This document shows positions 51,421 through 59,479 of a DNA stretch of 64,000 nucleotides, one piece after another (positions within the stretch are counted from its first letter, which is position 1; each line of letters opens with the position of its first letter). Below the pieces are notes generated by a model. That model saw only the letters and a program-made list of their open reading frames with translations. It made no database searches and was not told the DNA's origin. Source of the stretch: Paracoccaceae bacterium (GTDB lineage Bacteria > Pseudomonadota > Alphaproteobacteria > Rhodobacterales > Rhodobacteraceae); contig JACVZW010000009.1 in NCBI GenBank assembly GCA_014654775.1, forward strand, positions 1 to 64,000, written 5' to 3'. The translations under genes were made by a program, and so were the position numbers.

Positions 51421-52809
51421 ATGACCCTGCCCGTCACCCTTGCCGATACCCCTGCCCTGCCCCGCGTGACGGAGGCTGCGGTCTCTGGCCCTGCTGCAGG
51501 CGAGGGCGGCGAGGCGCGGTTCGCCGAGACGCTGGCCGGAGCGATGGGCGCTGCGCCTGTCCCTGCGGCAGGCAAGACGGGCGAGGCTGCCGCCCCCGTG
51601 GAGACGCAAGAGAGCCCCACGCTGGACCCCGAAGCGATGCTGGCCGATCTGGAACAGCGCGCGGTGACGGTGGAGGGCGAGGCATTGGCGGCAGGTCCGG
51701 GCATGCCGGGTGATCCGCTGGCGATCCCTGCCGTGCCGAGCGTCGGGCAGGATGCGGGGATGGTGCCGCCTGAGGGTGGCGAGGCCCTGCTGACCGAGAT
51801 TGGTGCTGAGGCGCCGGGTGACGAACCGACCGGTGACGAGGTTGCGGGGGAAACACCGCCCGAGGAAGAGATTCCGTTGGACCTGCCGCTGACGGCGCTT
51901 TTGGCGGCAGCAGCGCTGCCGGTTTCGGCCACGGGAGAGGGCGCCGCGCCGCCGGTTCAGGCGGCGGATGCGGCGGTCGAAGCGGCGCGGCGGGCAATGG
52001 CCGCGACGATGGCGGTGCCGGGTCTGGCGAAGGCGGAAAAGGGCGGGAAAGGGCCGCTCGACGGGCCGGAGTCAACGGAGACTGCGCCCGAGGGCGAGGT
52101 TGCGATGGCCAAGGACGACGAGATCGGTCCGGCGAAGGCCGCGCAGGCTGCCGAGTTGCGGACCCCTGCCAGCGGTGTGCCGACCGTTACAACCGAACTG
52201 CGCATCGCCGCCGAGGCGCGGCGCGAGGCGGTGGCCGAGATCACGCTGGCCGCGCTGGGTGGCGAGGCGGCGGAAGCCGCTGGTACGACAGCGACGCCGA
52301 CGGGCACAGCCAGCGTACAGGTGGGGACGCAGGCACTGTCGCAGGGGCTGGGCGGGCCGATCCAGACCGCCCGACCGGGCTGGGAAGGGGTGCTGGCGGA
52401 CCGGATCGCAGCGGAACTGTCGGGGGATGGCAAGGAGATCGAGCTTGATCTTGCGCCCGAGACGCTGGGCCAGCTGAAGATCAAGCTGGAAGTGGTGGAC
52501 GGTCTGGCGCAGGTGCGGATCGTGACAGAGACGACCGAAGCCGCGCGGCTGTTCCAGCAGGCCGAACACCGTCTGTCGGAAAGCCTGTCGCGCGCGGGGC
52601 TGAGCCTTGGCGGACAGGACACGATGAGCCGCGATGCCGAGAGTGGGCAGACACAGGGGCAAGGGCTAACCGGACAGGGCGGAAACGGCCCCGGTGACCG
52701 GGGCGCCCGTCCGCGCGGCATCGAGATGCATTTTGACCGTCAGGGCGCTGTCGCTCTGGCTGAACAGGCCGGTCGCGCGGGGCGCGGGCTGGTCAATCTG
52801 ATTGCCTGA
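51421..52809 (+). CDS. fliK: Flagellar hook-length control protein FliK
   Basis: 462 residues. A long Ala/Pro/Glu-rich N-terminal ruler region (1-310) precedes a C-terminal Flg_hook domain (about 325-410) with KEIELDLAPETLGQLKIKLE, VDGLAQVRIVTETTEAARLF and RLSESLSRAGLSL. It measures hook length and switches FlhB specificity. The N-terminus has no recognisable repeats and is poorly conserved in general. Confidence 0.9.
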   Translation: MTLPVTLADTPALPRVTEAAVSGPAAGEGGEARFAETLAGAMGAAPVPAAGKTGEAAAPVETQESPTLDPEAMLADLEQRAVTVEGEALAAGPGMPGDPLAIPAVPSVGQDAGMVPPEGGEALLTEIGAEAPGDEPTGDEVAGETPPEEEIPLDLPLTALLAAAALPVSATGEGAAPPVQAADAAVEAARRAMAATMAVPGLAKAEKGGKGPLDGPESTETAPEGEVAMAKDDEIGPAKAAQAAELRTPASGVPTVTTELRIAAEARREAVAEITLAALGGEAAEAAGTTATPTGTASVQVGTQALSQGLGGPIQTARPGWEGVLADRIAAELSGDGKEIELDLAPETLGQLKIKLEVVDGLAQVRIVTETTEAARLFQQAEHRLSESLSRAGLSLGGQDTMSRDAESGQTQGQGLTGQGGNGPGDRGARPRGIEMHFDRQGAVALAEQAGRAGRGLVNLIA

Positions 52810-52821
52810 GGAAACTGAAGC

Positions 52822-53382
52822 ATGAGCAGCGAAACCGTCGATATCGTCGCGCCGCGCAAGAAGGGGCGCATTCTGGGCCTTCTGGGAAAGCTTGTCGGGT
52901 CGGTCATCTTGTTGGGGGCGGGCTTTGGCGGGGGCTATGTCTATTTCGCCAATCCCTTTTCGCCCACGCAGGACATGCTGCGCCTGATCGAGCCGGAACA
53001 GGCCGCAGCAGCCGACGCCGATGGGCGCGAGAAGGTGCCGAAGGACACGCCGGACGAGACATTGTTCCAGACGTTGTATTTCACTTTTCCCGACCCGATC
53101 ACGTCTAACCTCAAGGAGTCTCGGTCTTTTCTGCAGGTGCAGATCGGCGTGTCGACGCAATATGACGAGCAGGTCATCACGAATGTGGAGACCCACAAGC
53201 TTGCCCTGCAATCGGACATGCTGGCCGTGATTGCGACCTTCACCGAGGAGGACATCGCGGGGCCGAACGGGCGAGCGCGGTTGGCGGATGCGTTGAAGGA
53301 TGCGGTGAACATGCGGCTGGAGCGGATGGAAGGCTTCGGCGGCGTGGAGGACGTGTTCTTTTCGTCCTTCATGATGCAGTAA
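52822..53382 (+). CDS. fliL: Flagellar basal body-associated protein FliL
   Basis: 186 residues: basic N-terminus, membrane helix at about 22-45 (VGSVILLGAGFGGGYVYFA), periplasmic linker and FliL domain with TLYFTFPDPITSNLKESRSF, QVQIGVSTQYDEQVI and the closing GGVEDVFFSSFMMQ. It stabilises the stator around the motor. GAGGAAACTGAAGC precedes the ATG. It is canonical in position, before fliM; a paralogue is at 31565. Confidence 0.93.
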   Translation: MSSETVDIVAPRKKGRILGLLGKLVGSVILLGAGFGGGYVYFANPFSPTQDMLRLIEPEQAAAADADGREKVPKDTPDETLFQTLYFTFPDPITSNLKESRSFLQVQIGVSTQYDEQVITNVETHKLALQSDMLAVIATFTEEDIAGPNGRARLADALKDAVNMRLERMEGFGGVEDVFFSSFMMQ

Positions 53383-53393
53383 GGGGCCGCGCG

Positions 53394-54362
53394 ATGGCGA
53401 GTACACCGCGCAAGCTTTCCGCCAATGAGGTGGCCGCCCTTGTTGGCGGCCTGATGGACACCACAAGCTTCGGCCAGTCGGCGGACGGGGTCGAGGTTCG
53501 GCCCTATACCTTTGGTTCCAATGATCTTTCCCTGATGGGCGACTATCACGCCCTGCGGATGATCAACGAAAGGTTCTGCCGGATTGCGCGGTCCGTCTTT
53601 CTGCCGATGCTGCGCATCCAACCGCGGATTTCGGCCTTTCCGGCCGAGATGCGGAGTTTCGACGACTATCGCAACAGTCAGGACAATTTTGTTTCGCTGA
53701 CCAATACGCGGATCGAAGAGTTGCGGGGCAACCATCTGTTCGTGATCCCGCCGCCGTTCATCAGCCTGCTGACGGACGCCTATTACGGAGGGTCGATCCG
53801 CTATGTGAAGAACGGGCGGAACGAGTTCACCGCGACCGAGCAGCGGGTGATCGAGATTGTCACCGACCGGCTGAACAGCGCGCTGCAACTGGCCTGGCGC
53901 GATTTGATGCAGTTGACCTTCAGCGTCCAGAGCCGGGAAGAGAACATGCAGTTCGCCGCCTTCGTGGATGGCGACGACATGATCGTTAACTGTTCCTTCA
54001 TGGTTCAGTTGCCCGATGCCGAACCGGCAAGTTTCGATATTCTCTATCCACTTCAGACACTTAAGCCAATCTCCAGCCAGCTTCGGTCGCGCACGCAGTC
54101 GGATTCCTTGGAAGATGACGCCAGTTGGCGCGAACGGCTGGAGCGGGCGGTGCTGTCTATCCCGCTGGATCTGCGGACACGGCTTTGCGAGCCGGAGATC
54201 CCGCTGAAGCGGCTGGCGTCTTTGAAGGAAGGGGATGTTGTACCTGCCAAGGTGACCGATGCGGTTGAAATCCTGATCGACGGGAAAGTTTTTTTCGAGG
54301 CGGTGCCGGGCGAGTTGGGGGGGAAGTCGGCCCTGAGCATCAGGAAACGGGTGAAAGGATAA
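53394..54362 (+). CDS. fliM: Flagellar motor switch protein FliM
   Basis: 322 residues. The N-terminal CheY-P binding segment (usually LSQ-x-EIDALL) reads LSANEVAALVGGLMD. The middle domain follows with YTFGSNDLSLMGDYHALRMI and the GGSIRYVKNGRNEFTATEQRV region. The C-terminal FliN-like domain (about 245-320) contains SIPLDLRTRLCEPEIPLKRL. Phosphorylated CheY proteins such as the CheY6 encoded here bind its N-terminus. Confidence 0.96.
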   Translation: MASTPRKLSANEVAALVGGLMDTTSFGQSADGVEVRPYTFGSNDLSLMGDYHALRMINERFCRIARSVFLPMLRIQPRISAFPAEMRSFDDYRNSQDNFVSLTNTRIEELRGNHLFVIPPPFISLLTDAYYGGSIRYVKNGRNEFTATEQRVIEIVTDRLNSALQLAWRDLMQLTFSVQSREENMQFAAFVDGDDMIVNCSFMVQLPDAEPASFDILYPLQTLKPISSQLRSRTQSDSLEDDASWRERLERAVLSIPLDLRTRLCEPEIPLKRLASLKEGDVVPAKVTDAVEILIDGKVFFEAVPGELGGKSALSIRKRVKG

Positions 54363-54368
54363 GGAAAG

Positions 54369-54653
54369 ATGACCGAAGCGGCGACATCGGCGGGCAGCGA
54401 AGGGCTGCGGCTGCTGGAGAATATCGGCGTGAAGCTGACGGTCGAGGTCGGCCGGGCCGAGCTGACGATCCGGGATTTGCTAAGGCTTTCAGAGGGTTCC
54501 GTGATCGAACTGGACCGTCTGGCGGGTGATCCGCTGGATGTGCTGGTGAACGGCACGCTGATCGCCAAGGGCGAGGTGGTGATGGTGGGCGAACGCTTTG
54601 GCATCCGCTTTGGCCAGATCATCGACCCGGAAAAACGGGCGGAAAGCCTGTAA
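54369..54653 (+). CDS. fliN: Flagellar motor switch protein FliN
   Basis: 94 residues, one SpoA domain: NIGVKLTVEVGRAELTIRDL, LSEGSVIELDRLAGDPLDVL, VNGTLIAKGEVVMVGERFGI. AAGGAAAG precedes the ATG. Last gene of the fliKLMN set; its stop codon is the first triplet of the 52-bp repeat. Confidence 0.96.
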   Translation: MTEAATSAGSEGLRLLENIGVKLTVEVGRAELTIRDLLRLSEGSVIELDRLAGDPLDVLVNGTLIAKGEVVMVGERFGIRFGQIIDPEKRAESL

Positions 54654-54704
54654 CGGCTGTGCCCTGTTTTGTGCCGCAAACTGTGCAGCAAACTGTGGGC
54701 ACAG
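54651..54704. repeat. 52-bp dispersed repeat, copy 2 (hairpin-forming, convergent intergenic)
   Basis: The 52 bases at 54651-54702 match 19539-19590 with three differences. Here the inverted ends are longer: CTGTGCCC at 54657-54664 and GGGCACAG at 54697-54704. It starts at the fliN stop and faces the convergent gene 54737-54958, so it may serve as terminator for both. Confidence 0.85.
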
Positions 54705-54736
54705 AGCGCGCGGTGGCGTGACGGTTCGTCAGGGGT

Positions 54737-54958
54737 TCAGGCGGCGTCGAGGGCCGCGAGGATGATGCGGAAGGACTTGCTGCCGACCTTGGGCAGAAGC
54801 CGCAATTCGCGGATCAGCGCGGGCTGGGACATGGTGCGCACCTCTTCGACCGCGAGATCGAAGAAAGGGTGTTCGAGGGCGCGGCTGCTGGGAAGGCCGT
54901 CGATGCGGCGGGGGGCGATCAGGTCGCGCAAGGTGGGGGTGTGACGGGTTTTGGGCAT
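54737..54958 (-). CDS. Small protein with helix-hairpin-helix-like C-terminus, inserted between fliN and fliO
   Basis: 73 residues: MPKTRHTPTLRDLIAPRRID at the start and IRELRLLPKVGSKSFRIILA near the end, where LPKVGSKSFRIIL resembles the LPGVGxxxAxxIL helix-hairpin-helix. It runs against the flagellar genes on both sides and splits the usual fliN-fliO junction. No flagellar promoter motif was found upstream. The family is not recognised and the DNA-binding idea is only an inference from one short motif. Confidence 0.6.
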   Translation of the reverse strand: MPKTRHTPTLRDLIAPRRIDGLPSSRALEHPFFDLAVEEVRTMSQPALIRELRLLPKVGSKSFRIILAALDAA

Positions 54959-55123
54959 AGGTCTTACTCACGATCAGGGTACTGGAGCGGAAGGTAGCGC
55001 CTGCAGGACGCGGTGGTCAGACAGACGGAGGTCTGGGCCTTGCTGACGTCCGGATGGAATCGCGGCGGGTTCAACCGGCGCTTGTGAGAAATAGTGCGGT
55101 TTCGTTCCATCCCCGGGCATGGG

Positions 55124-55140
55124 GCGGCACGGGGCTTGCA
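55124..55140 (+). promoter_or_regulatory. Sigma-54 promoter for fliOPQR-flhB
   Basis: GCGGCACGGGGCTTGCA, with GG and GC correctly spaced and one mismatch in the -24 block besides the first base. It lies 33-42 bases before the possible fliO starts. Confidence 0.82.
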
Positions 55141-55172
55141 GAGAAACGGGCAACTGTCGCCTTTCTGACGGA

Positions 55173-55466
55173 GTGCCCGCTTTGGACGTGATCCGACCTG
55201 ACCAGATCCTGACCCTTGTGCTGTTCATGGCCGTGCTTGGCCTTGGCTGGCTGGTGGTGAAGATGAACCGCGGCGGCATCGCGCGGCGGATCGCGGGCGA
55301 CCGCCGGATGCGGCTGGTGGAGGTGGCAGCGCTGTCGCCCACCGACCGGGCGATGATCCTGCAGGTGGATGCGCGCGAGTTCCTGATCCTGCGCTGTCGG
55401 GGCGAGGCCCCGGTGGTGACGGCGCTGGAAACGGCCGCGGCTCCGAAGGTGGAGGGCGCGGCATGA
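55173..55466 (+). CDS. fliO: Flagellar biosynthesis protein FliO
   Basis: About 97 residues from GTG at 55173; TTG at 55182 has a better distance to GGAG and GTG at 55188 is also possible. One membrane helix (ILTLVLFMAVLGLGWLVV) is followed by the short cytoplasmic FliO domain RRMRLVEVAALSPTDRAMIL and DAREFLILRCRGEAPVVTAL. FliO helps FliP assemble. Its stop overlaps the fliP start. Confidence 0.85.
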   Translation: MPALDVIRPDQILTLVLFMAVLGLGWLVVKMNRGGIARRIAGDRRMRLVEVAALSPTDRAMILQVDAREFLILRCRGEAPVVTALETAAAPKVEGAA

Positions 55467-56209
55467 TGCGGTTTCTGCCCTTCCTTCTGCCCCTGCTGCT
55501 GGTGGTGCTGCCCGAGGGCGCGCTGGCGCAGGGTCTGCCCGCGCTGACCATGACTGAGACGGACGGGGGAACGACCTATTCCCTGTCCTTGCAGATCGTG
55601 GCGCTGATGACGGCGCTGACAGTGCTGCCGTCGATCGTGCTGGGCATGACGGCCTTCACGCGGATCATCATCGTGCTGTCGATCCTGCGGCAGGCACTGG
55701 GCACGATGCAGACGCCGCCCAACCAAGTGCTGATCGCGCTGGCGCTGTTCCTGACCTTTTTCGTGATGCAGCCCACCATGACCGCCTTTTATGAACAGGC
55801 GCTGTCGCCCTATCTGGACGGGCAGATGCCTGCCGAGCAGGCGATTGAGATCGGCAGCGGCATTCTGCGCGCCTTCCTGATCGAGAACACGCGGCAGAAC
55901 GATCTGATGATGTTCCAGCAACTGGCGGGGGATGGCCCCTATGCCACGCAGGACGATGTGCCGATGTCGGTGCTGCTGCCTGCCTTCATCACATCGGAAC
56001 TGAAGACGGCGTTCCAGATCGGGTTCCTGATCTTTCTGCCCTTCCTCGTGATCGACATGGTGGTGGCGTCGATCCTGATGGCGCTGGGGATGATGATGCT
56101 GTCGCCGATGCTGGTGTCGCTGCCGATCAAGCTGCTGCTGTTCGTGCTGGTGGATGGCTGGGCTTTGACCGTGGGATCGCTGGCCGCGACCTATGGCGTG
56201 GGGGGATAG
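55463..56209 (+). CDS. fliP: Flagellar export gate protein FliP
   Basis: 248 residues with a cleavable signal peptide (LLLVVLPEGALAQ), four membrane helices and the FliP signatures MTAFTRIIIVLSILRQALGT and PFLVIDMVVASILMALGMMM. It forms the pentameric core of the export channel. ATG at 55463 or the next codon. Confidence 0.97.
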   Translation: MMRFLPFLLPLLLVVLPEGALAQGLPALTMTETDGGTTYSLSLQIVALMTALTVLPSIVLGMTAFTRIIIVLSILRQALGTMQTPPNQVLIALALFLTFFVMQPTMTAFYEQALSPYLDGQMPAEQAIEIGSGILRAFLIENTRQNDLMMFQQLAGDGPYATQDDVPMSVLLPAFITSELKTAFQIGFLIFLPFLVIDMVVASILMALGMMMLSPMLVSLPIKLLLFVLVDGWALTVGSLAATYGVGG

Positions 56210-56476
56210 ATGGATTTCGACGGGAATATCGAGCAGCTGCGGCTGGCTTATTGGAACATCCTTCTGGTGGCGGGGCCGGTGCTGACCGTGGCGCTGATCA
56301 CCGGTCTGGTGATCGGGATCGTGCAGGCGGCCACGTCGATCAACGAGCAGACGCTGAGTTTCGTGCCGAAGCTGGCGATTTCGATGCTGACCATGGCGCT
56401 GGCGTCGGGGTTCATGCTGACGGTGATGACAGACTACTTCGCCTATGTCTTTGAGACGATCCGGGCGATCCGGTGA
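56210..56476 (+). CDS. fliQ: Flagellar export gate protein FliQ
   Basis: 88 residues, two membrane helices, with the FliQ phrase IGIVQAATSINEQTLSFVPK. It starts on the base after the fliP stop. Confidence 0.96.
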   Translation: MDFDGNIEQLRLAYWNILLVAGPVLTVALITGLVIGIVQAATSINEQTLSFVPKLAISMLTMALASGFMLTVMTDYFAYVFETIRAIR

Positions 56477-56486
56477 GGGCAGGCTG

Positions 56487-57296
56487 ATGGGAGGCGAGTT
56501 TCCGCTGCCGGGCATGGGGTTGGAGGCCATCACCGGATGGCTGACGCAATACCTGTTTGCCATGCTGCGGATCGGGGCCTTTCTTCTGGCTGCGCCGTTC
56601 TTCGGTGGGCGGTTCGTGTCGCTGCCGGTGCGGATCATGGTGACGGCGGTGCTGGCGCTGCCCGTGATGGCGGGGGGCGTGGAACTGCCGGAGCCGGACG
56701 AGTTGGCCGGGCTGTCGGCGGTGCCGATGATCCTGAACGAATTGGCGATCGGGCTGGTGGCGGGGCTGGTGCTGATGATCCTGTTCAGTGCGGCGGCACT
56801 GGCCGGGGACCGGATCGCGGCGACGGCGGGCCTTGGCTTTGCGGCGCAGTTCGACCCGGCGGCGGGCGGACAGACGCCTGTGGTGGCGCAGATCTTCGGT
56901 CTGTTCATGACGGTGATCTTCTTTTCCGTGGACGGGCACCTGACGGCGATCCGGATCGTTCTGGAAAGCTATCAGGCGATGCCGCCGGGCAGCCCGATCG
57001 GGTTCGACCGGATGGTTCTGGCGGGGATCACGGCGGGGTCGCAGATGTTCGCCTTGGGCTTTGCGGTGATGATGCCGGTGATCGCGGTGCTGCTGCTGTT
57101 GAACATCGCGGTGGGGGTGGTGACGCGGTCTGCGCCCACCCTGAACATCTTTTCCTTCGGCTTTCCGCTGACGATGACGGTGACGCTGCTGCTTTTGTAC
57201 CTGACCGCGCCGGGGACGGCTGCGTCGATGGAAGAAGTGGTGTCGGCGGGGCTGTCGCTGATCAGCGACCTTCTGTTGGGAGGTGGCGGTGGCTGA
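56487..57296 (+). CDS. fliR: Flagellar export gate protein FliR
   Basis: 269 residues from the ATG (MGGEFPLPGMGLEAITGWLT); an upstream in-frame start would overlap fliQ. Five to six membrane helices, with the conserved ILNELAIGLVAGLVLMILFS and AALAGDRIAATAGLGFAAQF regions. Its last codons overlap flhB by 8 bases. Confidence 0.96.
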   Translation: MGGEFPLPGMGLEAITGWLTQYLFAMLRIGAFLLAAPFFGGRFVSLPVRIMVTAVLALPVMAGGVELPEPDELAGLSAVPMILNELAIGLVAGLVLMILFSAAALAGDRIAATAGLGFAAQFDPAAGGQTPVVAQIFGLFMTVIFFSVDGHLTAIRIVLESYQAMPPGSPIGFDRMVLAGITAGSQMFALGFAVMMPVIAVLLLLNIAVGVVTRSAPTLNIFSFGFPLTMTVTLLLLYLTAPGTAASMEEVVSAGLSLISDLLLGGGGG

Positions 57297-58446
57297 GGAG
57301 AATGACGGCGCCGAAAAGTCACATGAGCCGACGCAGAAACGGTTGGATGACGCGCGGGAGGAAGGGAATGTCCTGACCTCGAAAGAGGCGATGGTCTTTG
57401 CCGGGATGGCGGTGGGGACGGGCGTGCTGGCGCTGTCGGCGCAGGCGATGCCGTCGCTTCTGCCGCGGTTTCAGGCCTATTTCCTGCTGGAGCCGGGGGC
57501 CAATCTGGATCAGGTCGTTGCGGCGCGCATCTGGGGGGCCTTCTGGGATGTCCTTGGTCTGGCGGTACTGGTGGCGGTGCCGATCATCCTTGCGACCATC
57601 GCGGTGCAGGTGGCGATGGGCGGGATACACTGGTCGATCAAGGCGGCGGGGATGAAGTGGAGCCGGATCGACCCGCTGGCCGGGATCAAGCGGATGGTGT
57701 CTGCGACCGCGCTGGTGGAACTGGGCAAGGCCATCGCCAAGGTTCTGGTTCTGGGCGCGGTGGGCTGGGCGATGCTGTCAGCGGCGCTGCCCACGCTGGA
57801 GCGGCTGTGGCAGGTGGGGCCTGCGGCGGGGGCGGCGGTTCTGGGCGATGTCACGCTGCGGATGATGTGGGGGATGGTGCTGGGCCTGGCCGCCGTGGCG
57901 GTGCTGGACGTGGCATGGCAGTGGTACAGCCTGCGGCAGAAGATGATGATGACGCTGCAGGAGGTGAAGGAAGAGAGCAAGGAGCAGAACGGGTCGCCCG
58001 AGGTGAAGGGCCGCATCCGGCAATTGCAGATGGAGGTGAGCCGTCAGGCGTCGCAACGGCGCAAGGCGCTGGACGACGTGCCGCGGGCGACGGCGATCGT
58101 GACCAACCCGACGCACTTTGCCGTGGCGATCCGCTATGTGCCGGGCGAGACGCGGGCGCCCATGATCCTTGCCATGGGCAAGGGGCCGATGGCGTTGGAG
58201 ATCATGGCGCGGGGGCGGAAGGCGGGGCTGGCGCCGGTGCAGATTCCGGTTCTGGCGCGGGCTTTGTATTTCACCGGGGATATCGGGATGGAGATCAACG
58301 AGCAGCTTTACGCCGCGGTGGCGGCGGTGCTGGCGCATGTCTACCGGCTGGATCGCGGCGAGGGATCGGTCCTGCCCGATGTCGAGCTGCCGCCGGAGCT
58401 GCGGTTCAGCGAATTCGGGCAACCTGAAGCGCGGAGGTACGGATGA
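57289..58446 (+). CDS. flhB: Flagellar export switch protein FlhB
   Basis: 385 residues from GTG at 57289, giving the usual MAEENDGAEKSHEPTQKRLD start; GTG at 57283 is the alternative. Four membrane helices (about 30-205) precede the cytoplasmic FlhB-C domain with the autocleavage site NPTH in IVTNPTHFAVAIRYVPGETR. Cleavage, steered by FliK, switches export from hook to filament proteins. Confidence 0.96.
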   Translation: MAEENDGAEKSHEPTQKRLDDAREEGNVLTSKEAMVFAGMAVGTGVLALSAQAMPSLLPRFQAYFLLEPGANLDQVVAARIWGAFWDVLGLAVLVAVPIILATIAVQVAMGGIHWSIKAAGMKWSRIDPLAGIKRMVSATALVELGKAIAKVLVLGAVGWAMLSAALPTLERLWQVGPAAGAAVLGDVTLRMMWGMVLGLAAVAVLDVAWQWYSLRQKMMMTLQEVKEESKEQNGSPEVKGRIRQLQMEVSRQASQRRKALDDVPRATAIVTNPTHFAVAIRYVPGETRAPMILAMGKGPMALEIMARGRKAGLAPVQIPVLARALYFTGDIGMEINEQLYAAVAAVLAHVYRLDRGEGSVLPDVELPPELRFSEFGQPEARRYG

Positions 58447-58643
58447 CAAAACGCAGTCAGAAGACGACCGGCGAGATGATCTCGACAGTGGTTTTTGCCG
58501 GGGGTGGGTTCCTGCTGCTGACCGGGGCGCTGGACTCGGAACTTTCGGTGGGAGAGCGGCTGGCGTTGGGCTTTGGCGCGCTGGGCGGGTTCGCGGCGGC
58601 GGCGCGGTTCCTGATCGCCGCGCTCTGGGCGCGGTGGCGGTGA
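58443..58643 (+). CDS. Small membrane protein after flhB, function unknown
   Basis: 66 residues with two hydrophobic helices (about 13-30 and 42-62). Its ATG overlaps the flhB stop by 4 bases, so it is translationally coupled to the export-gate operon. No family recognised. Confidence 0.7.
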   Translation: MTKRSQKTTGEMISTVVFAGGGFLLLTGALDSELSVGERLALGFGALGGFAAAARFLIAALWARWR

Positions 58644-58659
58644 TGGCACGGGATTTGCT
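58644..58659 (+). promoter_or_regulatory. Near-perfect sigma-54 promoter for the genes at 58690 and 59480
   Basis: TGGCACGGGATTTGCT matches TGGCACGRNNNTTGCW at every fixed position, the best copy in the window. It ends 30 bases before the ATG at 58690. Confidence 0.92.
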
Positions 58660-58689
58660 GTGATGCCGGGTAGAAAGAAGGAGAAGGCC

Positions 58690-59472
58690 ATGAGCAGCGC
58701 CGAGACGCCGGAAATGGATGCCGGGAAAGCCGCGGGCGACAGCACGACGGAGGGCATCCGCCGCGCGCTGGAAGCTGCCGAGGTGGCCAATGATGCGGCG
58801 CAGGAACTGGCCGATCTGTCTGCGGCGCATCGGGCCTTTGCCGAGGCCGTGATCAAGGGCCAGCGGCGGAACACGATGATCGCTTCGGGTGCGCTGGCCG
58901 GGTCCGTGCTTGCGGTGGCGCTGGGCGGTCTGGTTTATTTCCGGTCGGTCGCCGATCTGCGGATGGCGGCCGGGGTTCAGGCCGAGGCAGCGACCTTGCT
59001 GGTCGAAGAGGTCAAGCAGATCGATGGCATCAGTGACCGGGTGGATGAGCAGCAGGCGAAGATGGCGACCGACCTACTGGCTTTGCTGGAGCAGGTGAAG
59101 GACGAGATCCGCATCGCCGGGGCTGCGGCCTTGACGCCGCCCGAGCCCGAGCCTGAACCCGAAGCTGAAACGATTGACCCGCAGCTCGTCGAGGCGATCC
59201 GGGCCGGGGTCAAGACGGACCTCGACGCGGCGAAGGCCGAACTGATGACCGCGCTGGCCGAGATCGAAGTGAATGGCGGGGGCGCGCATATGGATGAGTT
59301 GAAGGCGCTGATCACCGAACTGTCGCTGCGCGGCGCGGTGGGGGGGCGCGAGACGGCATCCCCAGCACAAGCCGCGCCTGCCCCGGCAGCGCAGAGCAGC
59401 CCCGCGCGCAACACGCGCCCCGCGACGCGGGCGGCGAGCGCGCCGGAGCCCAATCCCTTTGTCTATCCGTGA
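58690..59472 (+). CDS. Bitopic membrane protein with coiled coil, sigma-54-controlled, function unknown
   Basis: 260 residues from ATG after AAGGAGAAGGCC. A helical cytoplasmic part (1-60), one membrane helix (about 64-84, IASGALAGSVLAVALGGLVY), a coiled-coil stretch (about 90-130, with VDEQQAKMATDLLALLEQVK), a PEPEPEPE spacer, a second helical stretch, then an Ala/Pro-rich tail ending NPFVYP. The perfect sigma-54 promoter and position after flhB make it a flagellar-regulon gene. It may be a structural or localisation factor; no family recognised. Confidence 0.75.
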   Translation: MSSAETPEMDAGKAAGDSTTEGIRRALEAAEVANDAAQELADLSAAHRAFAEAVIKGQRRNTMIASGALAGSVLAVALGGLVYFRSVADLRMAAGVQAEAATLLVEEVKQIDGISDRVDEQQAKMATDLLALLEQVKDEIRIAGAAALTPPEPEPEPEAETIDPQLVEAIRAGVKTDLDAAKAELMTALAEIEVNGGGAHMDELKALITELSLRGAVGGRETASPAQAAPAPAAQSSPARNTRPATRAASAPEPNPFVYP

Positions 59473-59479
59473 CCGTGGC

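Noticed and set aside
49156..51609. 817-codon open frame antisense to fliH, fliI and fliJ
   Set aside because: Three certain genes with overlapping starts and stops occupy the plus strand.
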